Shown here in pieces: positions 1 through 9,400 of a stretch of DNA of 12,597 bases (its first letter is position 1; the number at the start of each line of letters is the position of its first letter). A model generated the notes under the pieces. That model was not told the DNA's origin, ran no database searches, and saw only the letters and a list, made by a program, of their open reading frames with translations. Both the position numbers and the translations under genes were made by a program. Origin of the DNA: Acanthamoeba lenticulata (taxonomy: Eukaryota; Discosea; Longamoebia; Acanthamoebidae); contig NAVB01001800.1 in the NCBI GenBank assembly GCA_002179805.1, forward strand, positions 1-12,597. Reading direction: 5' to 3'.

Positions 1-49
1 TATAAATAAATGAATAAAATAATTGGTTTTGTTGCTGATTTTGCAACAG
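1..49 (+). other. 3' end of an intron of the PMS2-like gene
   Basis: AT-rich sequence ending in ..TTGCAACAG at 49. The downstream reading frame meets a stop at 3-5, so this stretch cannot be coding in that frame, and the CAG is a good acceptor. The next exon begins with one base (50) that completes a codon started in an upstream exon outside the window. Confidence 0.75.
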
Positions 50-2126
50 GACGCCAGCACGAGCCAGCGTGTTGGACCGCTTCCGTAACCGCCAGCGGGG
101 CCTGGCGCCGCAGACTGCCTCGCCACCGCCCACCAGCACCAGCACCACCGCGTCGGCGCCGACGACGACGGCCATGAGCCCGGCGTCGATGTCGCCTGCG
201 GCTTCGCTCGGGCATGCGGCGGCGGCCCGGCAAGCGGCGTCCGCCCGCCAGACCGTGACGAAGCTGGAGCGCATCGACAGTGCGGCTGAGCTCTTTTCGC
301 GCTTTGCGCTCGGGAGCCCTGCCAGCAGCCCTCTTGGCCTCAAGCGAAAGCGGCCGGCCCCTTCCGAGCGCAAGGAGGAGGACGACGATGACGACGTCAT
401 CGGCCGCGGCAGCAACCACGACGACGACGCTCGCTCAGGCGAGCCTCACCTGGACGCCGACGACGTGCGGCGACGGCTCTTGGCCTACGCGGTGAAAGCC
501 GAGCGCGAGGAGGACGCCGAGGCCGAGCCGCGGGCTGCGCCACCGCCAAAGCGGCGTGCTTGCGGCGACGAGGACGCGGTGGTGCCGACGACGAGGCGAG
601 TCGTCTATGTGACCGACGGTGAGCTCAAGTCCGAGTCCACCACGTCCGCTGGCGCCGTGATTGTCAATCTCGACCTCGAGGCCCTGTCGAAGGCTCGTAG
701 CCGAGCGCCCACATATCGCGCGCCGCCAAGCGGCAGTGCTGGCGGGGAGGCTGGGCCCAAGCGGCAACTGCAGTTCTCCTTGGGCGGCCACTTGCTGCGC
801 CGCAGCCGCGGTGGAAATACGCGCGACGCGGACGCCGGCGGGGACCGCGAGGGCGAAGGTGGCGGCAGCAGGTGCGACGACGGCAGCGGCGGCGACCACA
901 CGGGTTGTGCTGATGCCCAACAGCATAAGCCGGCAGCACAGAGCCCCAACGACGTGGCCGCCGAGGAGGAGCTGCGGCGCGTCTTCAAGAAGAGCTCCTT
1001 TGGTGATCTTCAGGTCCGGCCTTCTCACCATCTCATGATGATCTCTGACCATCTCTCGTCATGAGGGCTCATAGTCGGGGGGCGGGGTCGTCATCATGAT
1101 CAGGTCATCGGGCAGTTCAACCTGGGCTTCATCATCGCCCGGCTGGGGCAGGACGTGTTCATCATCGACCAGCACGCCTCCGACGAGAAGTACAACTTTG
1201 AGACGCTGCAGCAGACCACGGTCATCAACACGCAGCCACTCCTCGTGTACCTATTTTTCATTCATTCTTCACATTTATTTGATTTGATTTAATTTACTTT
1301 TTCATTTTCATTTTCATTTTCATTTTCAATTTCATTTTCATTTTCATGTATTATATTTTGATTTAAATGGAAGATTAAATTGGTTTATGAACCACGCCCG
1401 CAGGCCGCTGAGCTTGGAGCTGACGGCCGTGGAGGAGAGCATCGTGATGGACAACCTCGACGTGTTCCGCAAGAACGGCTTCCACTTTGCCGTCGACGAG
1501 AACGCGCCGCCCCGGCAGCAGGTCAAGCTCACGTCGGTGCCCTTCTCCAAGAACAAGCAGTTTGGCGTCGAAGGTGGTGCCCTGCTTCATCTGCGCCATC
1601 GGCCCGCCCTTTAATACTTGGGCTCGTCCGTCGCCCGTCGTCGATTGGTCGTTGACACGCGCGCATGGAAACACGCACACACAGATGTGCACGAACTGAT
1701 CTGCCAGCTCGAGGAGCACCCCGGGAGCATGTGCCGCCTGTCGCGCGTGTCGGCCATGTTCGCCTCGCGCGCCTGCCGTTCGGCCATCATGATCGGTACG
1801 CGATCGAGCTCGCCCCCCAGCATCGGCTGCTGTGATATATATCTTGGATGAACATAACACAACACAACACAGGCACGGCGCTGAGCAAGAAGGAGATGAA
1901 GCGCGTGCTGCACAACCTGACCAAGCTGGAGAACCCGTGGAGCTGCCCACACGGGCGGCCTACCATGCGGCATCTGTGCGACCTCGCCACCTTCTCCGTC
2001 CTCGGTGGTGGAGGAAGAAGGAGCAGCTCCTCCTCTTCTTCCACCGCCACCGGCGCCGCCCGGTGGCGGGCTGCCTGGCGAAGCACGCCCGAGTGGTTGG
2101 CCTTGTCGCAGCTGCAGTGTAAATAA
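50..2126 (+). CDS. PMS2: PMS2/MutL-alpha mismatch-repair protein, C-terminal part (5' end outside window)
   Basis: Partner of MLH1 in nuclear mismatch repair; this half carries the MLH1-binding and nicking-endonuclease domain. Exons 50-1013, 1104-1246, 1404-1573, 1685-1795 and 1873-2126 join in phase to give 546 residues. The first exon is a low-complexity linker (Ala/Pro/Ser/Thr- and Asp/Glu-rich, basic patches LKRKRP and PPKRR). The C-terminal domain starts at [20 protein letters not shown]. It holds the endonuclease metal motif [12 protein letters not shown] (matching DQHA-x2-E-x4-E), a clamp-binding-like QPLLVP (Q-x-h-L-x-P), ASRACR and CPHGRPT, so the nuclease looks intact. The ATPase half must lie upstream. 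The last 40-odd residues are a Ser-rich tail with no family counterpart. An alternative terminal intron (donor GT at 2005, acceptor after 2111 or 2117) would end the protein soon after FSVL, closer to the usual PMS2 end. Identity is very secure; the extreme C-terminus is not. Confidence 0.93.
1298..1347 (+). repeat. TTTTCA microsatellite inside a PMS2 intron
   Basis: About eight tandem copies of the hexamer TTTTCA, one unit altered (TTTCAA-like), within the intron at 1247-1403. The tract is pyrimidine-rich on the + strand and lies 55-100 bp before the acceptor, so it may act as extended polypyrimidine sequence. It is probably length-variable between strains. Confidence 0.85.
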
Positions 2127-2684
2127 TAATTCTCATTATTTTATCATTTATTTTATTGGCTTGTTTTGTTGTTCGACCCTTCGTCGTAGTTGGGGGGGGG
2201 GCTGGACGCATGTGGGTTGGCCCAAGGCGTGATTGACTTGGGACCAAAGAGCCACATGCGTAAGGGGCTGCCTAGGTAGGAAATGCAGTGTTGGCCGGGA
2301 CCAGCTTCGTTCCGCTGATCAAAAAAACATTCAAGCCAGTCATGCATGCAGTGAAAAGCAGACCATGGACTGAACTGGTACAAGCTGGCCAATTGCTCAG
2401 CAAGCACCATTCTTTTAAATAATCACTGCTACCCAATGGCGCAAAACTGAAGCGTAGAAACTCCGTATGTCGAGGTGAACTGGCGCTCCGTCCTCAAACT
2501 GTTAAGCGACGAGAAAGAAGCTTGTTGATTCATGGCCAAGTCTCCCCCGATCATTGGTCACCCGTCGACAAGACCGGCACATGTAGGTGGTCTGGTTGTT
2601 ATTCTGCTCTATTCTGCCTTCTTCTGAGTCCCACAAACCACATACAGCCAGCACCTGCTCTACAACAGCAGCCAACACTCAGTC
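2127..2684 (+). promoter_or_regulatory. Spacer between PMS2 and the C2-protein gene; presumed promoter and 5' UTR
   Basis: No convincing gene in 558 bp. The first part is AT-rich (probable 3' UTR of the PMS2 gene), followed by a run of ten G at 2192-2201. CCAAT boxes occur at 2433-2437 (direct) and 2553-2557 (inverted, ATTGG), 130-250 bp before the ATG at 2685. A 31-codon upstream reading frame begins with ATG at 2532 and stops at 2627. It is not in frame with the C2 gene and could be a uORF if transcription starts upstream of it. No TATA box was evident. The regulatory role is inferred from position. Confidence 0.4.
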
Positions 2685-3674
2685 ATGGGGAAGGTGAGAG
2701 TACGCGTCGTGAGTGCACTGGACCTCGTGTCCGCCGACTCCAACGGTACCGTCCCGGAGCTGTTGTAGAGCTTCCGCTTCTGTCCCACTTACTCCCTCAT
2801 CCAGGATACTCGGACCCATATGTAAAGATTCACGTGGTGGGCCAGGAGACCAACGTCCACAAGACCACCATCATCAAGAAGAACGTACGTTAGGCCCTCC
2901 CTTCCACTTCTCTTTCGTTCGTTGTGCAACACAAGCGCGGTTTCAGTTAACAACTTTAAAATTGCACTTACGTGATTGGCGTGCTACCGCAGTTGAACCC
3001 GGTGTGGAACGAGACCTTCGAGGTGGAGCTCGGCCCCACGCCCACGCAAGAGATGCTCAACTTTTGCGTGTGGGATTGGGACAGGCTCAGTTCGGGTGAG
3101 TCCCACGTCGACCCCGACGTCCTGCTTTGTGTGCTGATTGTCCCCACAACAGACGATGCGCTTGGCAATCACTGCTTGCTGCTGGACGACCTGTACAGGG
3201 ACCATGAGAAGGTCGGGTGGTACCGGCTCACCAACACTGCACACGGTTCGATTCAGGTATGAGAAGAATGACAAGATTCTCAATCATCACATAACCCACA
3301 AGACTCTCTCGGCAGATTGGCTTGACGGCTCTGGACTTTGGCCTTGAAGGCGAACCCAGCTATCCGCCAGCGGAGGACTCACCAGCGACGCGGGACTACG
3401 ACATGGGCAGCAGTAGCCCGCACAACTCGCCATCATTGTCCCACAGCAAGAGTACGACGCATCTGCTTGATCTTGCATGCACCTTGCCTCCTCTCACCAT
3501 CAAACGGCAGGTAAGATGAACCTGAGCGGTGGATTCAAGACGAGTGTAAAGGCAACCAAATCGGTTGGCAAGTGCAGCCTGAAGGCCGGCATGGTGGTCG
3601 GCTCAGCTGCCGTGGACGTCTTGGAAGTGCTGGGCTCCGTTGCATCTGTTGTGTCTGTCTTCAGCGACGATTAG
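2685..3674 (+). CDS. Small C2-domain protein with hydrophobic C-terminal tail
   Basis: Predicted Ca2+-dependent phospholipid-binding protein of 215 residues. Six exons (2685-2745, 2805-2884, 2993-3095, 3153-3256, 3316-3451, 3511-3674) join exactly in frame through four introns of 57-59 nt and one of 108. Residues 1-122 form one C2 domain: GYSDPYVKIHV, KKNLNPVWNETFEVEL, then the loop WDWDRLSSDD. All five classical ligand aspartates are present with synaptotagmin spacing (D18, D24, D75, D77, D83), so Ca2+ binding is likely. Residues 123-165 are a Ser/Pro-rich linker. The last 50 residues are basic then hydrophobic (GMVVGSAAVDVLEVLGSVAS), which could insert in or lie on a membrane. There is no catalytic domain. 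It ends 80 bp from the convergent BTB-TLDc gene. Comparable short C2 proteins in amoebae and plants act in membrane traffic or stress signalling, but the function here is unknown. Confidence 0.88.
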
Positions 3675-3753
3675 AAAGCCAACAAGGCGAAGAATGTAGA
3701 CTACGTTGAATAGCCCTTACTCTTGTCTCTATTGAGCACAGAAAAGAGCAACT

Positions 3754-4717
3754 TTACTGCGGAGTGCGACCCCAAACTTCTACATCGTCGACTTTGAAGT
3801 CACGTGACCCAGTGAAGGTCTTACCCGCATGCCCTGTCGTGTCGTCGAAGTGGTCTGGGAATCGAGTGGAGTTGGCAACCATGAACCCTCCCACGCCCAA
3901 GGCCAAGTCTTCACCAAACCTGGCATGGAACGCGCCAGAGTCGTTGATCATGACGTCCTTCTTGGGGAGGTAGCGCGTCGGTGGGATGTTGTGCGGGTTG
4001 GTGAGCGTGAACAGGAAGGCTTTGGGGTCTGCAACCATTTGGTTCCTACTGGCCCAGCCAACCGAAGTGTAGCCTCCAAACAAGTAGCCGCCAGAGCCAG
4101 AGGAGCGCACCAGAACAAAGGTCTCGCCCTTATGGTCGCACTGCCGGTGAAAGTCAGCCGCGTCTCGGCCGTCAAGCGAAGCCTTGTAGAGCAGGGTCCA
4201 CTCTCCAGACTCCTTTCGATCGAGCTCGAGACTGTGCGCTTCATTTCGCCACTTGAGCAGGTTGGTTGCCTGTTCTGGCTCGGTGAGCAGTGTCGAGTCC
4301 TTGAATGGAGCTGTGTTGAGGTGCGCGAGTTGGTAGAACTCAAGCTCGAGCTCGAGCTCCCGACGTGCGGCCTGGCTCTTTGGCAAGGTCAGCTCGCCGG
4401 TACGAAGGTAGTTCAAGATCACCCGAAAGTGCTTCCAGTCCCTGTGCACAAGAGCACTTCCTTGATGAGAGGCAAAAAGTGTTCAACAAAGGAGAAGAAA
4501 AGACATGGAAGACAGGCACAAACCGGTCAATGAAAAAGGCTTCTTCGTCGTCATGAGCAGACGCCCACTTGGCAGAGACCAGGGCGGCCAGGAAGGAGTC
4601 GGGCTCTCGGGAGCAAAGCGTGTCACGCGTGGTCTCAAAGAGTTTACCGCCCACGTTTAGTTTCACACGTGACTTGGTGTGCTTTGCCGCCACAACTTCT
4701 TGCTTCAGTTCTTCCAT
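3754..4717 (-). CDS. BTB (KCTD/T1-type) and TLDc domain protein
   Basis: Two exons on the minus strand (4717-4524 and 4441-3754) encode 293 residues; the 82-nt intron splits Arg65. Residues 16-106 are a BTB fold of the potassium-channel-tetramerisation type: RVKLNVGGKLFETTRDTL, then after the splice DWKHFRVILNYLRTGELTLP and ELEFYQLAHL. Residues 146-291 are a TLDc domain: WTLLYKASLDG, GETFVLVRSSGSGGYLFGGY, and a C-terminal DDVEVWG strand. KCTD-type BTB domains oligomerise and often act as cullin-3 adaptors. TLDc domains are linked to oxidative-stress resistance and V-ATPase binding. No transmembrane channel segment is present, so this is not a channel. The start at 4717 is chosen because upstream in-frame sequence lies in the promoter shared with the divergent methyltransferase gene. 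The exact role (ubiquitin adaptor or V-ATPase regulator) is open. Confidence 0.9.
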
Positions 4718-4797
4718 TCTTTTATTGCGGCTGAGCCAATACGTAGCTGGAAAAAAGAAATTCTTTTTATTCGCTTGAAAAGGTGCCGACAACGCAG
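4718..4797. promoter_or_regulatory. 80-bp bidirectional promoter region with a 17-bp palindrome
   Basis: The start codons of the BTB-TLDc gene (4717, minus) and the methyltransferase gene (4798, plus) are only 80 bp apart, so both promoters must overlap here. A CCAAT box lies at 4736-4740. A perfect inverted repeat AAAAAGAA-A-TTCTTTTT spans 4752-4768, near the midpoint. Its GAA-A-TTC core has one spacer base, not the two of a heat-shock element. The symmetry would suit a factor serving both directions; that is inference. Confidence 0.5.
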
Positions 4798-5884
4798 ATG
4801 AACAGAGATGAGACGCCGGTGGAAGATGAAACCCCTGCGGGAACTGAAGTAAAAGAAGATAAAACCCAAGCTCGGGATCGACGCAAGAAATCAGCAAAGC
4901 CAAGCGTCGAGAATGTGAAGGTGAGCCACAAGGAGATTTACCGCCGCTTTGCGGCCCAGTACGAGCTCTTGGTTTCGCGCCAGGACCGCCTTGGGCTCAT
5001 CGAGAAATCGCTCCGCGCGCTCGGCGTCTTCACGCCAGACGCCGATGTGGTCGAGCTGGGCGCCGGGACGGGCCGGCTCACCCGCATGGTAGCGCCCTGG
5101 GTGCGCTCCATCCGCGCCTTTGACTCCTCGCCACACATGCTCGAGCTGGCCCGCGAGCGGCAGATTGCTGCAACAGCTGTAGATCCCTCGTTGGAGATGA
5201 GCGCCCAATGCACGTTCAGCGTGGGCAACAACCGCGAGGTGGCCTCGTTCGGGCTGCCGCCCGCGTCCTTTGACGTCGTGCTCGCCGGGTGGACCCTGTC
5301 CTACGTCAAGGCCGAGGTGTGGGCCTCGCAGACGTGGGACGCCGAGGTAAAGCGCGTGCTGGGCGACCTCCGCGCCCTCCTGCGGCCCGCCCCCTCATGC
5401 GGCGCCATCGTCATCCTCGAGACCCTCGGCACGGGCAACGAGGAGCCCAACCGGCGCAACTTGTTCTACGCCCTGCTCGAGGAGGTCGGCTTCCAGTTTC
5501 AGTGGTTCCGCACGGACTACTGCTTCGCCGACTGGGACGATGCCATCGCCCTCACCCGCTTCTTCTTTGGCCACAAGGCACGCCCATCTTCCTCCTTCCT
5601 TCCTCTCGCTCGCGAGCTGGTGGAAGACGTGCGGACGAGTGCGTGCGAGCGTGCGTGTGTTTAACGTGACTGAGCGTCGCGCGCGTGCGGTGTGGCCACA
5701 GGTGGCCGGTGTCGCCGAAGAGCGAAGAGCGAAGCAAAGGCGAAAACGACGGCGACGAGAAGGGGAAGGACAAGAGGAAGATGAAGAAGTAGAAGAGGAA
5801 GAAGAGGACACCGAGGAGGCGACGCTCCCCGAATGCACGGGGCTCTGGTGGGTCCGGGCCGACCAGATGCGACTTGACCCATGA
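4798..5884 (+). CDS. Class I SAM-dependent methyltransferase
   Basis: Predicted cytosolic or nuclear methyltransferase; substrate unknown. The preferred model joins 4798-5628 to 5702-5884 (donor GTGCGG, acceptor GGCCACAG, phase 0), giving 337 residues. Residues 1-40 are charged and disordered. Residues 84-92 are SAM motif I (VVELGAGTG), followed by the ribose-binding acidic residue in AFDSSPHML (D109), the motif FDVVLAGWTLSYV and later AIVILETLGTG. After TRFFFG the protein has an unusual insertion: a Ser/Pro patch, then Arg/Lys-rich and Glu-rich runs. It then resumes with LPECTGLWW, an ending that fits this methyltransferase family. Without splicing, the first frame stops at about 5664. The ATG at 4798 is preferred; the frame is also open from a GTG at 4783, which is not a usual eukaryotic start. 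Shares its promoter with the BTB-TLDc gene. The core is certain; the second exon and its junction are less so. Confidence 0.82.
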
Positions 5885-6092
5885 AAGAAAGGAAGAGGAA
5901 GCTGCTGCTGCTGCCAGGAAACTGTTGTTTTTTAAAACCCAAAAGGACATAAATAGAAGAGGAAAGAGCACTCGAGAATACAGCCACGGGAAGAGAAATG
6001 AGAACAAGAAGAGGACGTTGGAGAAGAGGACAAGGGACGAGGAAGAGGAGGCTGGAGAAAGGCGCGGTGGTGCTGGGGCAAGGCTTTCGCGT
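5885..6092. other. Convergent 3' spacer, purine-rich on the + strand
   Basis: 208 bp between the methyltransferase stop and the stop of the minus-strand fibre gene. It is dominated by A/G-rich sequence (GAAGAGGAAG-like runs) with a T-run at 5927-5932. No gene, tRNA or clear AATAAA signal was seen. Confidence 0.5.
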
Positions 6093-6470
6093 TTAGGCGC
6101 TTTGCACGGCCGAGAGGAGAGCCTCCAATCGGGCGAGGCGGGCCTCCTGGGCGTGGAGCTGCTCCTCGAGGGAGCCGACGAGGGCCGAGAGGCGCGTGAC
6201 CTCGACCTGGAGGGCGCCGACGTCGGCGTGCGTCTCCTTCAGGCCCTGGATGGCGACGGCGGCGAGGCCCGAGTAGGCCACGCTCAGGCGCGCGTTGTCC
6301 TCGTGGACGAGCTCGGGGAACTGCTCCTGGACCTCCTGGGCGATGACTCCGATCTGTCGCTCCTGGCTGGCCGACGCGTCGCGCCAGAAGTAGGTGACGC
6401 CGCGGATCTTGCTGATTCGCTCGGTGACGCGGTCGAGCGTTTGGACGTCCCTCTTGAGCCGCATATCTGA
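6093..6470 (-). other. Peptidase S74 intramolecular chaperone domain, predicted self-released
   Basis: Encodes residues 1073-1197. The Ser at 6468-6470 starts SDMRLK, with Lys five residues later, the spacing of the catalytic dyad in phage endosialidase and MYRF. IAQEVQEQFPELV and AYSGLAAVAIQ are core motifs of the family. The last 40 residues are a coiled coil with Leu/Val heptads, fitting a trimer. Cleavage would remove 125 residues (about 14 kDa). Confidence 0.88.
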
Positions 6471-9400
6471 GGCCTCCGTGAGACTGCCGTTGAGGAAGGC
6501 CGTGCCGTCCTTGTAGATGGTGAAGCCGTCGCGGCGGGCCGTGCACTCCGAGCCGGAGAACTCGCCGACGCCCACGACAAAGGCCTTGTCAGTGCCCTCC
6601 CAGAAGTCCGTGCTGAGCTGGTCATAGTCTTCGTTGCAGGCGCCCACGGCCACTTCGTAGAAGGACTTGGCGATGGTGCCCACGCCCAGGCCGATGGCGC
6701 CCCGGCCGTTGGCTAGGTTGTAGGCGCCCAGAGTGGCCGAGTCGTCGCCGATGGCCGAGTTTCTCAAGCCCGACATGAGCGCACGGGCGCCGTTGGCGAC
6801 GTTCTCGTTGCCAAACACGACCGACTGCGCGCCCAGGGCCTGGTTGGCGAGGCCGGTCACGAACGACTGCGCGCCGGCGGCCAGGTTGTCCTTGCCCATG
6901 CCAAAGGCCTGTTCGCCGTCGACGAAGGTGGCGAGGCCAAACGCCCCGGATTGCGCCTGGTTGGCCGTGACGTCCTTGCCCATGGCGATCGCTTGCGGGC
7001 CCGCGGCCAGCGCGTTGTCGCCCATCGAGAACGAGCGGTCGCCGGACGCCGTCGACGAGCCCATGGCCACGGCGCCCACGGCGGTGGCCTTGGCCAGCGA
7101 GCCGAGGGCCACCGAGTAGTCGGCCTCGGCCGTGGCGAGCTGGCCCATGGCTATGGCGGACTCGCCGCCAGCCAAGCACAGCACGCCCAGCGCGATGCCG
7201 CCGTAGTCGTCGGCCTGGGAGCTGAAGCCGGTGGTCGTCGACGACACGCCGATTGCCTGCGACTGCTGGCCCGCCGCAAACGCCGCGTTGCCCTCGGCCG
7301 TGCTGGCGAGGCCCATGGCCACGGCGCCCACGCCGTTGGCGGTGGTGTCGCGCCCGGTCGCGAACGAGTTCTCGTTGTTGGCGGAACTGCCCTCGCCCAG
7401 CGAGACGGCCGCGCGGCCGACCGCCTTGGCGTTGATGCCAAATGCCATGGAGCTCTCGTCCGACGCGAGGGAGCCGTTGCCGCCGGCCATCGAGCCGGGG
7501 CCGTCCGCCACGGAGCGGATACCCAGAGCGAAGGCGCCTTGCTCGAGCGCCGCCGTGTTGATGCCCGTCGACGTCGAGCCCACGCCCACGGCTTGCGTGG
7601 TGAAGCCCATGGTCGTGCTGTACTGACCGCTGGCCTCCGATTCATAGCCCATGGCCGTCGAGGCCTCGCCCGTGGCAGCGCTGTTCGTGCCCAAGGCCAC
7701 GGCGAACCTCTGGCGGGCCTTGGCGTTGTAGCCGATGGCCGTCGCAAACTGGGCGGTGGACTCGGACAGGAAGCCGATGGCAGTGGCAAAGTCGCCCGAG
7801 GCGAGCGTGAAGTAGCCCATCGAGATGGCCGCCGTTCCGGCCGACTCGCTGCCGAGGCCCTGCGCGAATGAGTAGGGCGCGCTGGCCGAGACGCTGGTGC
7901 CCAGCGCCATGGCGCCCTCGTCGCCGGCGACGGCCAGCGAGCCCACGGCAAAGGCCGACAGGCCCATGGACTGCGAGTTGAAGCCAAACGCCGTGGCCGA
8001 GTTCTCGGCGGCGATGGGTTGGTTGCCCGACGCCGTCGCGTAATCGCCCGAAGAGACGGACTGGTGGCCCAAGGCGACGCTCGACACGCCCTCGGCGATC
8101 GACTCGTCGCCGATCGCGACGGCAAAGTTGCCGGTGGCCTTGCTGCGGCCCATGGCCGTGGTGCCCGAGGCGGTGGCCTCGGAGTGCAGGCCGGCGGCAA
8201 AGGACCCGGCGGCGGTGGCCTGCGTGCTGTTGCCCACGGCAAAGGCCGACGGGCCGCTGGCCACGCTCGACGTGCCGCAGGAGCACGAGCTCGGGCCGCT
8301 GGCCTGGGCCGAGAGGCCCATCGCCCACGCCTGGTCGCCGCTGGCGCTGCACTGGAAGCCCATCGCCACGGCGCCCTGGCCGTCGGCCTGGGAGTTGGAG
8401 CCCATGGCCACGGCGGCGCGGCCGTTGGCCGACGTGCTGTTGCCCAGCGCCACGGAGAAGTGGCCCGCGGCCTGGGAGCCCTCGCCGGCGACGATGGAGA
8501 AGTTGCCCGAGGCCTTGGTGTCTCGGCCAAACGCCGCCGTGGCCTGGCCGTCGGCGTAGGCGCTGTAGCCGAGAGCGGCGCTGCCCTCGCTGAGCGCGCG
8601 TGTGCGGTAGCCCGCGGCAAACGACCACTCGCCCGAGGCCACGGTGTCGTAGCCAAAGGCGGCCGAGTTGTCGCCCAAGAAGTCGTCGTTCCAGGCCGAC
8701 GAGGTCACCGTGCCGGCGCGGTAGGCGCCCGTGCACGACTTCCACACCTGCCGGCGGCCGGGGCCCTGCGGGACGTCGCACTCAAAGTACACGTTGGCGC
8801 CGAGGACCTCAAACTCGTAGGCCACGACGGCGAGGCCGTCCTTGTAGACGGTGAAGGCGTTGGACTCGTTGGCACAGGCGCTGCCGTCCCACGCGCCGTT
8901 GCCCACCTCGAAGATGGGGTCGGTCTCGACCCAGTCGGTGGGCGAGTAGGTCACGTCGCTCCTCTGGTTGCACTGGCCGACGACGGTGGTGACGTACGCC
9001 GTGGCTTGCGAGCCGCGGCCCAGGGCGATCGAGTTGTCGGCCTGCGCGTGGGACTTCTCGCCCATGGCCGACGAGAGCGAGCCCGAGGCCAGGGTGTCGA
9101 GGCCAAACGAGAAGGTGACGTCGCCCCACTGGGTGTCGGCCATCGACGGCCCGCCGGTCGAGTCCTGGCCCGCGCGGAAGGCGGCCTTCTTGGGCAGCCA
9201 CACGAAGCGGTTCTTGTCGACGGTGGCCGAGCCATCCAAGTAGGCGCTGAGCGGCTCGCCCTCGTTGACGTTGGACTCGATGAAGAGGCCGCCGCCGTGA
9301 TAGGTTTCCACGTCGGCGTGCGAGACGTACGACGTCCCGTTGACGTGGAGCGGGTAGGCCGGGGTCTTGGTCCCGATGCCCACGAAGCCCTTGTCGTAGT

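Noticed and set aside
435..1052. A 205-codon minus-strand open frame over the PMS2 linker
   Set aside because: Overlaps an exon supported by correct splicing into the MutL domain; no motif, composition driven by GC content.
2153..2410. An 85-codon minus-strand frame in the PMS2-C2 spacer
   Set aside because: No recognisable domain, crosses the G-run and lies in AT/GC-mixed spacer; chance length.
2532..2627. Possible 31-residue hydrophobic-ended peptide or first exon of the C2 gene
   Set aside because: The best splice from it (2583 to 2668) joins out of frame with the C2 start at 2685, and the C2 domain already begins properly there. Kept only as a possible uORF.
4752..4768. Palindrome read as a heat-shock element
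   Set aside because: GAA and TTC are separated by one base, not two, and there is no third GAA/TTC unit in register.
6951..7871. A 306-codon open frame on the + strand, antisense to the repeat array
   Set aside because: Same cause as above; composition follows the repeats and no known motif is seen.
7151..8656. A 501-codon open frame on the minus strand in a second frame of the repeat array
   Set aside because: Composition is Pro/Arg/Ala-rich, with the same 42-bp period; it is an out-of-frame reading of the YadA repeats.
6660..8669. Repeat array considered as CRISPR or satellite DNA
   Set aside because: The period is 42 bp with one continuous reading frame and no spacers; the units are protein-coding.
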